The notes below the pieces were generated by a model, which did not search any database, was not told the origin of the DNA, and was given only the letters and a program-made list of their open reading frames with translations. Position numbers and translations under genes: made by a program. Positions 52,599 to 60,411 of a DNA stretch of 64,000 bases are shown here, in pieces (within the stretch, counting starts at the first letter, position 1; each line of letters opens with the position of its first letter). Source of the DNA: RGIG3009 sp045630285 (GTDB lineage Bacteria > Bacillota > Clostridia > Oscillospirales > Acutalibacteraceae); assembly GCA_045630285.1 (NCBI GenBank), contig JAZQSX010000015.1, positions 1 to 64,000 on the forward strand, in the 5' to 3' direction.

Positions 52599-52958
52599 TT
52601 ATAATTCTATAAAATTAAGTGTCATAGGCTTATAGATTGTGTGCGTTGGCTGGATAGTATAATACTCAGGCTCTGGTGTGCCGGTATAGGTAGTAATGGT
52701 AGTAAGCTCCTTAGTTTTAGGGTTTAAGAAGCTTACCTTTACTACATAATCACTAATAGCCGCTAATAGCTCCTGCATTTCTTCTTCTAGCAAGTGCCGA
52801 AAGCCAATATATAGCTTAACTTTGTGGTTAATTACATCTATAACCGTATCTCCGTTAGCATTTCTGCCGCTATCGTCACTCACTAAAGTTTCAAAGCCTA
52901 CTTTCATAGTAGAAACATAAGAGGAAAAGTCTTTATTATTTATCTTAAAATATGCCAT
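52599..52958 (-). CDS. Small tail protein in distal-tail position
   Basis: A 119-residue protein, beginning MAYFKINNKDFSSYVSTMKVGFETL. It contains IDVINHKVKLYIGFRHL and a beta-rich end. It lies between the tape measure and tail-tip genes, where a distal tail protein is usually coded, but it is shorter than Dit. I recall it as similar to small phage proteins of unknown function (DUF6711 type); this is not certain. Confidence 0.55.
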   Translation of the reverse strand: MAYFKINNKDFSSYVSTMKVGFETLVSDDSGRNANGDTVIDVINHKVKLYIGFRHLLEEEMQELLAAISDYVVKVSFLNPKTKELTTITTYTGTPEPEYYTIQPTHTIYKPMTLNFIEL

Positions 52959-52970
52959 ACTTTAGCCCCC

Positions 52971-55439
52971 TTAAATAATAGCTAACTGGAGTTCTCCAGT
53001 TTGCTTAGTAATATTGTTAATAGCGCCAATAGTAGCACTACCAAGCTCACGCTCATTAAGCATCAACACTATTTTTCCATTGCCGCCGCTCCTTTGTGCC
53101 AGTTTATCGGCTAACATATCTATCCAGCCAGTATTATTTTCTAACGGCATAACAGCTTCTTTACCTTGCTCACCGATAATAGCTAATGTAGCACTATCAA
53201 CGATACCGCCCTTTGCGAGCTTCGGCACAGATAATTCCTTAATCTTGCTAATCTCTACACCTGGAATAAGGTTAATAACTCCAATAGCCACATTAATAGC
53301 TTTAATAAAGCCGTTAATAATTCCTATTGCGGTTTCAAGCACCCAATTCACCGCCGAGCTAAAAGCGTTGCTAACAGCGTTACCAATAGCTTCGCCAATG
53401 CTCTTAAATATGCTCTTAATATCATTCCATAAGCCAGTAAAGAAATCACCAACAGCACTAAATGCCTTTTTAATGCCATTCCAAGCTCCAGTGAAAATAT
53501 CGCTAAACCACTTGCCAACAGCACTAAACGCATCTTTTATCGCTTGCCAACAATCACCGAAGAAATCACCAACAGCACTAAACGCATCACAAATGCCGTC
53601 CCACGCATCTACAAAGAATTGCACTATATCTTCACAAGCTTGCCCTATCCACTCTACTACGGCATTAAATGCCGCTACAATGGCATCCCAAGCATCAATA
53701 AAGAATTGTCTAAAGCCATCGCACTCATTCCACAGGATAACGAAAGCCGCTACAAGTGCCATAATTGCCACTACTACCCAAGTAATAGGGTTAGCCAGTA
53801 ATGCGGAGTTGAAAGCCCATAGCACACCTACAAGAATTGTAACAGCGCCTACTAAAATCATAATAACCGCTTCCATTGAATAGCCATTATTTACAATATC
53901 AATAATGCCAGTTACAAAAATTACGATACCAGCTACAATAGTGCCGATAGCCGCAGTTAAGCTGCCAAAGGCAAGCGCCAAGCCGCCGATAACGAGAGCC
54001 GCACCGCCTACAATAAGCGCCATATTCTCCCAATCTATGCCATTAGTCCAAGCATCCATTAAACCAGTAGCCATAGAAGCACCACCGGCGGCAATCATTA
54101 AAGCGCCGCCTAAGCTCTTAGCATTGGTTTTTAAGTTCTGCATTTTATCTTTACTGTTTTTTAAATCGGTTAAGAATTTACCAATTTTCCAAGCCGCCAC
54201 ACCAGCACCAATAGAGCCGATAATAGGCAAGAGTGATTTAGCTTTATTCTTAGCTTCTTCTAAGCCATCTTTAAGCTCGTTAATACCAGTATTGCTCAAA
54301 TCTAGTTTAGGCACTTCAATAGCTGGAGCAGTAGCCCCACCACCAGCACTTGCCGCACTACTGGAGCTTTGCGAGCTTACTACATTTAATTCATCAAAGC
54401 CCATAGTAAGCTTTTTGAGCTTCTCAGCCGATTTAGCCGCTTTATTTAATCCGCTTGTTAATCCGTTTGTGCCGCTACTGGCTTGCTTAATACTCTCTTT
54501 AACTTCACCAGTAGTAGTGGCTAAGCTGGTTGCGGCATTGCTACTACTACTAACAGCGCCAAACAATGAGCCGATAAAGTTAATGGCTGTGCTAATCCAA
54601 TCTACCAGCAACGATACCAAGCCTACAATAACTTCTAAGGCTGGTTTAAGCTGTGTAAGTGCGGTAGAAGCCATATTGCTTAACTGAGTAATAAGCGGAG
54701 TTACCACTTCTCCCAATTTACCCATAGCTTCTTCCATTTCAGCTTGCGAGCTATTATAGTTTAATAAGCTTTGGTTATTCTGCTCATAAATAGCCGCCGC
54801 ATTTCCGTATAAGCCATTAAGCGTAGACATAATAAGCGCTTGCCGCTCTTGCTCTGTGCTTGTGGCTTCTAATTGTTTATTAAAGCTATCTACACTAATT
54901 CCGCTCCATTCTAAGGCATCTGCTAATGTGCCTTGCACAGAGCCGAGCTTACTAGTATGGTTTATGGCTTCTGCTAATCCTGCTTGCTCAATAGAAGCAC
55001 CATAGCTCGCATATACACCTTTTAGAATGTTTGTCCACTCTGTAAGCTCTTTTTCGTTAGTGGTAAGCTGTGCTAATTGCTGTGCCGCTTCTGTTGCGGT
55101 ATCGGCATCCCCCAAATACCTATATAGCTCTTTATAAGTAGTAGCCGCTTGCTCTGCATTGCTACCAGCACTTTGGAAGCCAGCTATAAGCTTAGCTTGT
55201 TGCTTTTGGTATTCTATGGAGTTCTTACCAAGAGCCACAACAGCAGTAGCTAGCGCCGTTACCGAAGCCACCGCTACTGCCGCCGCTGTGCCTAACTTCT
55301 TTAAGCCGCTATCAGCTTCTTTACCAGCCTTTTCTCCAGCTTCTCCAGTATCTTTTAATTGCTTCTTAATCTCATCTAAGTTTTTCTGTGCTTCATCTGT
55401 AATAGCCTTAATAACTATTCTTAATTGTTCTTCACTCAT
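52971..55439 (-). CDS. Tail tape measure protein
   Basis: An 822-residue protein that sets tail length; by the common rule of about 0.15 nm per residue the tail would be around 120 nm. It has an N-terminal coiled part (EEQLRIVIKAITDEAQKNL), several hydrophobic helices in the middle (about 450-560) and repeated aromatic segments. The end carries a glycine-rich domain (KLAKGGIVDSATLAIIGEQGKEAVMPLE), typical of tape measures. It begins one base after the gpGT stop. Confidence 0.9.
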   Translation of the reverse strand: MSEEQLRIVIKAITDEAQKNLDEIKKQLKDTGEAGEKAGKEADSGLKKLGTAAAVAVASVTALATAVVALGKNSIEYQKQQAKLIAGFQSAGSNAEQAATTYKELYRYLGDADTATEAAQQLAQLTTNEKELTEWTNILKGVYASYGASIEQAGLAEAINHTSKLGSVQGTLADALEWSGISVDSFNKQLEATSTEQERQALIMSTLNGLYGNAAAIYEQNNQSLLNYNSSQAEMEEAMGKLGEVVTPLITQLSNMASTALTQLKPALEVIVGLVSLLVDWISTAINFIGSLFGAVSSSSNAATSLATTTGEVKESIKQASSGTNGLTSGLNKAAKSAEKLKKLTMGFDELNVVSSQSSSSAASAGGGATAPAIEVPKLDLSNTGINELKDGLEEAKNKAKSLLPIIGSIGAGVAAWKIGKFLTDLKNSKDKMQNLKTNAKSLGGALMIAAGGASMATGLMDAWTNGIDWENMALIVGGAALVIGGLALAFGSLTAAIGTIVAGIVIFVTGIIDIVNNGYSMEAVIMILVGAVTILVGVLWAFNSALLANPITWVVVAIMALVAAFVILWNECDGFRQFFIDAWDAIVAAFNAVVEWIGQACEDIVQFFVDAWDGICDAFSAVGDFFGDCWQAIKDAFSAVGKWFSDIFTGAWNGIKKAFSAVGDFFTGLWNDIKSIFKSIGEAIGNAVSNAFSSAVNWVLETAIGIINGFIKAINVAIGVINLIPGVEISKIKELSVPKLAKGGIVDSATLAIIGEQGKEAVMPLENNTGWIDMLADKLAQRSGGNGKIVLMLNERELGSATIGAINNITKQTGELQLAII
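53440..53610 (-). repeat. Repeats inside the tape measure gene
   Basis: Three near-identical blocks code FSAVGxFF-type segments (DAFSAVGDFFGD, DAFSAVGKWFSD, KAFSAVGDFFTG), with regularly spaced Trp/Phe. Such repeats are typical of tape measure proteins and allow length change by recombination. Confidence 0.75.
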
Positions 55440-55440
55440 T

Positions 55441-56180
55441 CTAGTTTCTAGCCCCCTTATTTTTCATCTTTTTATTGTGGGCTTCGGCAAACTGCTTAAA
55501 GCGTAAAGCTGATAAGTTTGCCCTTTGCTTCTCTAATTGTTTCTGTTGCTCTGCCGCTACATCATCAAATATTCCGTTATATGCTTCTTCTAATTTCGGT
55601 ATAGTTTCCTTGCCGTTAAGCGCTCTTGCAACATACTTGCCAATTAGGTTAGCTAATATATAATCAAAACTAGCTTTCTCTTGTGCTTCTGTCTTTTTTA
55701 CTCTGTTTCTACTCTTAATTGCCCTTACTACTTCCTCTATTGTCATATCCCAATACTCACACTCTTTAATGCCAGCATCTAAAGCAGTATCAAGCAATTT
55801 ATAGATATAGTCACTAATAAAAGTTGGAGAGAGTATTTCGCTCTCTCCTATTAAGCGTTTTTTTCGTTATTACCCTCTTTTGGAATTAAGCCACTCTCTC
55901 TATATACCTCAAAAATAACATTGATAAAATCAATAGTAGTCTTACCATCTGCTAAGTAGTTATCAAAAATATCGTAGGCATCATTAAGGCTAATGCCGTG
56001 GTTATACTGTTGCATACTTGCGTGCAGGATATTTACCATAGTAGTAATAGTAGGGATAACACTACCATCACCAAAAATAGTAAGAGGGTTGCACCCTAAC
56101 TGCTTCTCCAAAAGCACAATAGCTCTAGTGTTTAAGCGGAGCTTGTAGCTCTCGCCCTTTACTTCAAAATTAACATACAT
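55441..56180 (-). CDS. Tail assembly chaperone gpGT, -1 frameshift product
   Basis: Predicted fusion of 246 residues made by a -1 ribosomal shift at 55857-55863. The first 108 residues are those of gpG; after the shift, translation continues in the frame beginning RLIGESEILSPT and ends at TAG 55441-55443. The second frame is open from the slip site onward, without a stop and without needing a start of its own, which is the usual G/GT arrangement of siphophages. The T part is charged and helical (RAIKSRNRVKKTEAQEKASF). gpGT brings tail tube subunits to the tape measure. Confidence 0.85.
55826..55863 (-). promoter_or_regulatory. Programmed -1 frameshift signal
   Basis: On the minus strand the slippery heptamer A-AAA-AAC (55857-55863) lies in the right phase of the gpG frame. 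Eight bases on, GGAGAGAG and CTCTCTCC form a perfect 8-bp stem with a 7-base loop (55826-55848). The gpG stop lies between them. Confidence 0.88.
55851..56180 (-). CDS. Tail assembly chaperone gpG
   Basis: A 109-residue protein beginning MYVNFEVKGESYKLRLNTRAIVLLEKQLG, followed by a helical domain. Position between the major tail protein and tape measure genes marks it as gpG. ATG 56180 has AGGAGAG 8 bases upstream, so the longer frame is not used. It ends at TAA 55851-55853, right after the slippery site, so most ribosomes stop here and a minority make gpGT. Confidence 0.82.
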   Translation of the reverse strand: MYVNFEVKGESYKLRLNTRAIVLLEKQLGCNPLTIFGDGSVIPTITTMVNILHASMQQYNHGISLNDAYDIFDNYLADGKTTIDFINVIFEVYRESGLIPKEGNNEKNA

Positions 56181-56206
56181 ATATAAAACTCTCCTTTTTT
56201 TATTTA

Positions 56207-56246
56207 GTAGCAAGGAGAGCAAGGAGATAAAAGCTCTCCTTGCTAC
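56207..56246 (-). other. 14-bp hairpin after the major tail protein gene
   Basis: GTAGCAAGGAGAGC pairs perfectly with GCTCTCCTTGCTAC around a 12-base loop. The sequence after it on the minus strand is A-rich with few T, so it is a poor terminator and may instead protect the 3' end of upstream mRNA. Confidence 0.7.
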
Positions 56247-56262
56247 CCCTAATTAGGTTAAA

Positions 56263-56652
56263 TTAGCCCCATACCATTTCGGAATTAGGCTTAACTGCTA
56301 AAGTGTAGGTAAGTGCGGCATTAACACCAACACCATCAAGCTTAACGGAGCAAGTGCCGCCAAAAGTGCAGGTAGTGCCATCCGGCAAAGCCACTTTCCA
56401 CTCACTAGAGCCAGCCAAGCCGTTAAGCGTGCTAAATTGTGCATCTTCGTATAAGAATTTGAAAGCCAAGCTATCACCATAGTTTTTGATACCATCGGTG
56501 TAAGTGTGTGCGGCATCGGCTAAAGTAGTAATCTCGATAGCTTCCACATCACCGCCAAGCTCTGGAATTTCCTGCAAATTGGTAAGCTCGACAAACTCTG
56601 CCGCTTCACCATTTTTATAGCTTAAAGTAATACCTTTAGAAATAACTGCCAT
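56263..56652 (-). CDS. Major tail (tube) protein
   Basis: A 129-residue protein that should form the tail tube. MAVISKGITLSYKNGEAAEFVELTNLQEIPELGGDVEAIEIT and the TYTLAVKPNSEMVWG end match the short tail tube proteins of Firmicutes siphophages. It lies just before gpG and has a consensus AGGGGGCTATAAA site, like the capsid gene. Confidence 0.85.
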   Translation of the reverse strand: MAVISKGITLSYKNGEAAEFVELTNLQEIPELGGDVEAIEITTLADAAHTYTDGIKNYGDSLAFKFLYEDAQFSTLNGLAGSSEWKVALPDGTTCTFGGTCSVKLDGVGVNAALTYTLAVKPNSEMVWG

Positions 56653-56669
56653 AATTTATAGCCCCCTAT

Positions 56670-57020
56670 TTAATTAAATTCTTCAAGTGCTAAGCACTCA
56701 TAGGTTAGTATCTTTTGTATCATTGTAGAGTTATTATCGTATAGCTCACCGCTTGCCGTTCTCTTAAAGCCAATAGCACGCATAGCCTTATCAGCTTCAT
56801 TAGCATAATACTGTAACAACTCAATATCATTGCCCCACACCTTTACTTGATAGCTAATGCGGCTATATCCTAGTGTATCTCCGTTGTTACCATCTACATA
56901 GTTGTTAAGCTCCATATAGCTATAACAAGGAGTAGGTAAGCCGCTGTGCAAAGTCATTTCATAGTGCGTAGGCAAAATAGCTCCAAGAGAGCTAACAATA
57001 GTTTTGTGATAATCAAGCAT
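56670..57020 (-). CDS. Tail completion/terminator protein
   Basis: A 116-residue protein (MLDYHKTIVSSLGAILPTHYEMTL; SRISYQVKVWGNDIELLQYYANEADKAMRAIGFKRTA). The pattern and position before the major tail protein gene match tail terminator proteins, which cap the tail tube at the head side. It overlaps the upstream HK97 gp10-like gene by 8 bases. Confidence 0.72.
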   Translation of the reverse strand: MLDYHKTIVSSLGAILPTHYEMTLHSGLPTPCYSYMELNNYVDGNNGDTLGYSRISYQVKVWGNDIELLQYYANEADKAMRAIGFKRTASGELYDNNSTMIQKILTYECLALEEFN

Positions 57021-57435
57021 CTGTTAAACTCTCCTTTAATATCCTTAATATTAGCTCCCTATTCTCATTAAGAGCAGGGCGCATATAAGGGTGCGGCGGC
57101 ATACCGCTTGTAGAGTGCCACTCACCCTTATCATCTTTGTAGTTCCACGGCACATCCTGCCTACCGCCACTCTCAGCGAATAAGCCAGTACCATACTCTA
57201 CATAGGGCGCATATTCTAAAGTGGTATATACCACTCCTACTTGCTCCCCATTCTCATTTCCTACTTTACTGGTGATAGAGCGCCTTAGCTCACCATTGCC
57301 CTTTGGTGCGTTCTGTTTGGCGCTTCGCTCCACTAAAGCACAAGCCTTGCCAAGTGCCACTCTTACTTGCCGCTCATCCAGCAAGCTACCCAGCATATCT
57401 TCTATACTTTCTAATCCATCAAAGCTAATGCTCAT
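57013..57435 (-). CDS. HK97 gp10-like head-tail protein
   Basis: A 140-residue protein with the family core GELRRSITSKV and the typical late VVYTTLEYAPYVEYGTGLFAE and MPPHPYMRPAL. HK97 gp10 family proteins act in head-tail joining. The start overlaps the previous gene (ATGA) and has no clear ribosome site, so it depends on coupling. Confidence 0.85.
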   Translation of the reverse strand: MSISFDGLESIEDMLGSLLDERQVRVALGKACALVERSAKQNAPKGNGELRRSITSKVGNENGEQVGVVYTTLEYAPYVEYGTGLFAESGGRQDVPWNYKDDKGEWHSTSGMPPHPYMRPALNENRELILRILKESLTDA

Positions 57436-57728
57436 ATCTTTTTAAGATACACTTGCGAGTATCTCCCCATATTGCTTACATACAGCACCTTTAAGCGCTC
57501 CCCTTTATAATCTATGATATAAGTATCATCCACTTTAGAGCTTGTAAGTGCTATATAGTTACAATCTTTATAATTGATATTATCTTGCGTGCTTTGAGAA
57601 GATAGATAGATAGCTAGCTTAATCTGTCCTGCCGGCTCTGCATCTGCGCTCGGCATCTGCGGCACTCCGTAAGCGTTTGGCTCTCCAATAGTAAAGTAGT
57701 TATATAAGCGCATATCTCTACTAATCAC
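57432..57728 (-). CDS. Head closure/connector protein
   Basis: A 98-residue beta-rich protein (LKVLYVSNMGRYSQVYLKKI at the end). Its place between the gp6-like adaptor and gp10-like genes is that of the head closure protein. GTG 57728 or ATG 57713 may be the start. Confidence 0.6.
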   Translation of the reverse strand: MISRDMRLYNYFTIGEPNAYGVPQMPSADAEPAGQIKLAIYLSSQSTQDNINYKDCNYIALTSSKVDDTYIIDYKGERLKVLYVSNMGRYSQVYLKKI

Positions 57729-57730
57729 GC

Positions 57731-58024
57731 TTACACCACCCTAATACGGCGCTTGCGGTTAAGCACCGAGAGAATGTGCTGAGGGTAGCCATCTACATAG
57801 CTTTCATTAACTCCGCTATAACTCTGTGCGGATAAGCCCTCACTACCCATTCTATTTAGTTTGATTACCGCAATATCTACGGCTACACTTTCAAGCTCAT
57901 AATCTAATGCTCTATTGGTATAGGCTTCGATTTCTGCTAAGGCTCGTTTAAGAGCAAGCCCCATCTGTGCTTCTGTGTAGCTATTTGCGGCATCACCTAA
58001 TAAAAGCTTTAATTCTTCTAACAT
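57731..58024 (-). CDS. Head-tail adaptor protein, gp6-like
   Basis: A 97-residue helical protein: MLEELKLLLGDAANSYTEAQMGLALKRALAEIEAYTNRALD and VAVDIAVIKLNRMGSEGLSAQSYSGVNESY. The acidic start, internal helices and YSGVNESY-type end match the phage adaptor family that binds the portal. GGAGAG precedes the ATG. Confidence 0.8.
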   Translation of the reverse strand: MLEELKLLLGDAANSYTEAQMGLALKRALAEIEAYTNRALDYELESVAVDIAVIKLNRMGSEGLSAQSYSGVNESYVDGYPQHILSVLNRKRRIRVV

Positions 58025-58050
58025 CGGTTATCTCTCCTTTAATCTTATAT

Positions 58051-58085
58051 GGGGATAAAGTGTGTATTATCTGCCCTTTATCCCC
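58051..58085 (-). other. Hairpin after the major capsid gene
   Basis: GGGGATAAAG pairs perfectly with CTTTATCCCC around a 15-base loop in the 80-base gap after the capsid gene. No T run follows on the minus strand. It may stabilise capsid mRNA or partly terminate. Confidence 0.65.
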
Positions 58086-58104
58086 AATAGGATAGATAAG
58101 TTAA

Positions 58105-58875
58105 TTAGGCATTAGCAATGCGGCAAATCTTAGTAGCATCAACAAGAGCGCACACATAAGCGGTGCGGAGATAAACACTATTTTTGCGAGTGTCCTTATC
58201 TCTATCTTGCTCAGCTTCTACCTCTTTCTTCATAAAGAGTTTAATAGCTTCGTTAGTCATAACAAAAGCTTCATCGGTAAGTGCTTTAGTAGCTACTACT
58301 GGAATACCGCAAATAGTGCCTACTTGTCCGTTATAGATAACTTCGCCCATACGAGCCGCCTTATAGTCCTCATCCTTGCGGAGTTCAGCTTTCCATGCAT
58401 TAGGAATAACAACGAAAATCTTGCTTTCATCTTCTACATTGAGTTCACTAATAGCATCTACAATGCTGTCATAACCAAGAGCCGCAGTTACCTTAAGAGA
58501 AGCCTTTTTGCACTCTGCGACAAAATCAGCAGTAAGCTTATTAGTCATAACTTGAGTAGCACCTTTAATGCCGTTATCTACTACTGTGTTATCTTTCATA
58601 AAATCTTCATCGAAGTAGTCAAAAGCCTGTTGCACCATCTTAACTGTGTAATCTTTGCCAGTATAAGCAACGCTACCACGCTGGGTATTGCCCTCACCTA
58701 CACCGAGTTCCTCAGCTTCGCCAGTATAGGTATAGACATTAATAGTCTTAGTCATACCAGCTTCCTGCGCTAAGTCGGTATCAACGGACATAAGAGAGCG
58801 AGTATTTACCGCAGTAGTAAGAAGTTCCTTTGCGTAGCTCTCAATAACTTTGTTTTCAAAAACTGTATTAGCCAT
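58105..58875 (-). CDS. Major capsid protein
   Basis: A 256-residue protein of HK97-fold size. It has FENKVIESYAKELLTTAV, the SVAYTGKDYTVKMVQQAFDYFDEDFM area and late GTICGIPVVATKAL. It follows the scaffold gene, as usual, and has the strongest-looking phage ribosome site (TAGGGGGCTATAAATA). A hairpin follows its stop. Confidence 0.88.
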   Translation of the reverse strand: MANTVFENKVIESYAKELLTTAVNTRSLMSVDTDLAQEAGMTKTINVYTYTGEAEELGVGEGNTQRGSVAYTGKDYTVKMVQQAFDYFDEDFMKDNTVVDNGIKGATQVMTNKLTADFVAECKKASLKVTAALGYDSIVDAISELNVEDESKIFVVIPNAWKAELRKDEDYKAARMGEVIYNGQVGTICGIPVVATKALTDEAFVMTNEAIKLFMKKEVEAEQDRDKDTRKNSVYLRTAYVCALVDATKICRIANA

Positions 58876-58893
58876 TATTTATAGCCCCCTATT

Positions 58894-59454
58894 TTAATTA
58901 AATAATTTGTTATATAGCTCTTTATTTGTTTCAAAGAGCTTTTGCTTATCTGCTAAGCTCATCTTCTTAGCATCTTCTTTATTAGGCTCTGCGCCGGTTG
59001 CGCCGCCTTTTGGAGTATTGCCAGCTAAGCGCTTTTCTACCTCGGCTCTTACTGCCGCCTTAAAGAGCTTATCCAGCTTATCAATATTTGTTTGCGCTTC
59101 TGTAATATCATCACTAATGGTAATAATATCGGCAAACTCTGCGCTAAGCCCTCTTGACGATAAAACACTTTTAAGCTCACTCTTATTGCGCTCAATATTA
59201 AACTGCGCTAACTGCGCTTCAAGCTCCGCAATTCTGTCATCTTTCTGCGCTTTTTCTCTCTCGTTATCATCTAACTTAGATAGGCTTAACTGTTTTTCAA
59301 ATTTCTTTTGCTGTGTTGCAAGTGCTTGTGATACTCTCTTATCCGCTTCACTTTGAATAAGTTTAAGCACTTCATCCTGCGTAAATGTTTTTTCTGTTGC
59401 AGTTTCTTCTACTGCTTCGGTTGTTTCTACACTAGTGTTTTCTAACATATCCAT
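58894..59454 (-). CDS. Capsid scaffold protein, DUF4355-like
   Basis: A 186-residue charged, helical protein. An acidic start (ENTSVETTEAVEETATEKTF) leads to FTQDEVLKLIQSEADKRVSQALATQQKKFEKQL and a long coiled coil (about 60-145). The end is basic and short. This is the pattern of phage scaffolds placed before the capsid gene. AAAGGAG precedes the ATG. Confidence 0.85.
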   Translation of the reverse strand: MDMLENTSVETTEAVEETATEKTFTQDEVLKLIQSEADKRVSQALATQQKKFEKQLSLSKLDDNEREKAQKDDRIAELEAQLAQFNIERNKSELKSVLSSRGLSAEFADIITISDDITEAQTNIDKLDKLFKAAVRAEVEKRLAGNTPKGGATGAEPNKEDAKKMSLADKQKLFETNKELYNKLFN

Positions 59455-59556
59455 TTATAAAACTCCTTTTAGTTTAGTTAGTCATTGCTAACTACCCTAC
59501 TTAAAAAATTTAGTTGTTTCTTTAATGCCTAACCCCTATAACAAAAGGCATTGTTT

Positions 59557-59595
59557 ATATTGCACAAAAGCCGCAGCTCGTTTTTTGTGCAATAT
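59557..59595 (-). other. 13-bp hairpin between minor head and scaffold genes
   Basis: ATATTGCACAAAA pairs perfectly with TTTTGTGCAATAT around a 13-base loop. It overlaps the end of the minor head protein stop. A second small repeat (AATGCCT and AGGCATT) follows. The stretch 59460-59594 holds no gene. Confidence 0.65.
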
Positions 59596-60368
59596 CACTC
59601 TACCACCGGCACAATACAACAGCGGCAATTAGGGTGCGCTGGAATGGGGATAGCTTCTCCTACTAGATATTCTTTCTCGTGGAGCTTGCCGCAAATCTCA
59701 CAGCGGCGCTCATCCTCATCTGCCCATACTTGCACCTTTTTAATACCATAATCTTTATAGCGTTGCTCTGCCGCCTTTGTTTGGATATGCGCTAATTCAG
59801 TTCTAACTAAGCTATCAGCCCTCGCATAGCTCACACCAAATCTTTCTTGTAGCCGATTTTTAAGCTCTGTTGGTTTCTTTCCAGTAGCTACACAATGTAT
59901 TAATTCCTCATTAAGAGTTGCCGCTAATTCTTCGGTATTCTCCCACACTCTCGCACTCCAGCTTTTACCATCGGCGCACCATATAGAGTTAATAAGCTGT
60001 AAAGCTCCTGCTCTATCTATCGTGCTAAATGCTCTGCCGCCCTCTATTCCAATAGAGTAATAGATTTCGAAGAAATTAGTTTCAAAGGCTCGGCTAAGTG
60101 CCGCCACCTCTCTACTACCTAATCTCTCTAGCTCTTGCCGCATCTGCGCTTGTGCTGTCCAGTATTTATCTAACTTGTATAAGTCTGCTGGTGTAGGTGC
60201 TTTATCTGCTTCTGTTGCGCTCAATATCTTTTCATAAGTGCTAACAAAATCATCTATAACCCTCTTAGTAGCTTTCTCATAATATTTAGCTAACTGCTTT
60301 TCAGTTTGTCTTACTGTTTTCTTAGTAAGTGCCGCTTGTGTAGCCGCTTCTCTATCTTGCCAATACAT
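59595..60368 (-). CDS. Minor head protein, SPP1 gp7/Mu F family
   Basis: A 257-residue helical protein. The pattern ERFGVSYARADSLVRTELAHIQTKAAEQRYKDYGIKKVQVWADEDERRCEICGKLHEKEYLVGEAIPIPAHPNCRC (segment near 170-250) is the SPP1 gp7 signature with its CxxC, HPNCRC zinc-like ligands. It comes after the portal gene, as usual. ATG 60368 is preferred over GTG 60371 on ribosome site spacing. Confidence 0.88.
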   Translation of the reverse strand: MYWQDREAATQAALTKKTVRQTEKQLAKYYEKATKRVIDDFVSTYEKILSATEADKAPTPADLYKLDKYWTAQAQMRQELERLGSREVAALSRAFETNFFEIYYSIGIEGGRAFSTIDRAGALQLINSIWCADGKSWSARVWENTEELAATLNEELIHCVATGKKPTELKNRLQERFGVSYARADSLVRTELAHIQTKAAEQRYKDYGIKKVQVWADEDERRCEICGKLHEKEYLVGEAIPIPAHPNCRCCIVPVVE

Positions 60369-60411
60369 CACATAACCCCCTACACTTATATAGATTTTTG
60401 TGGGTTATCAA

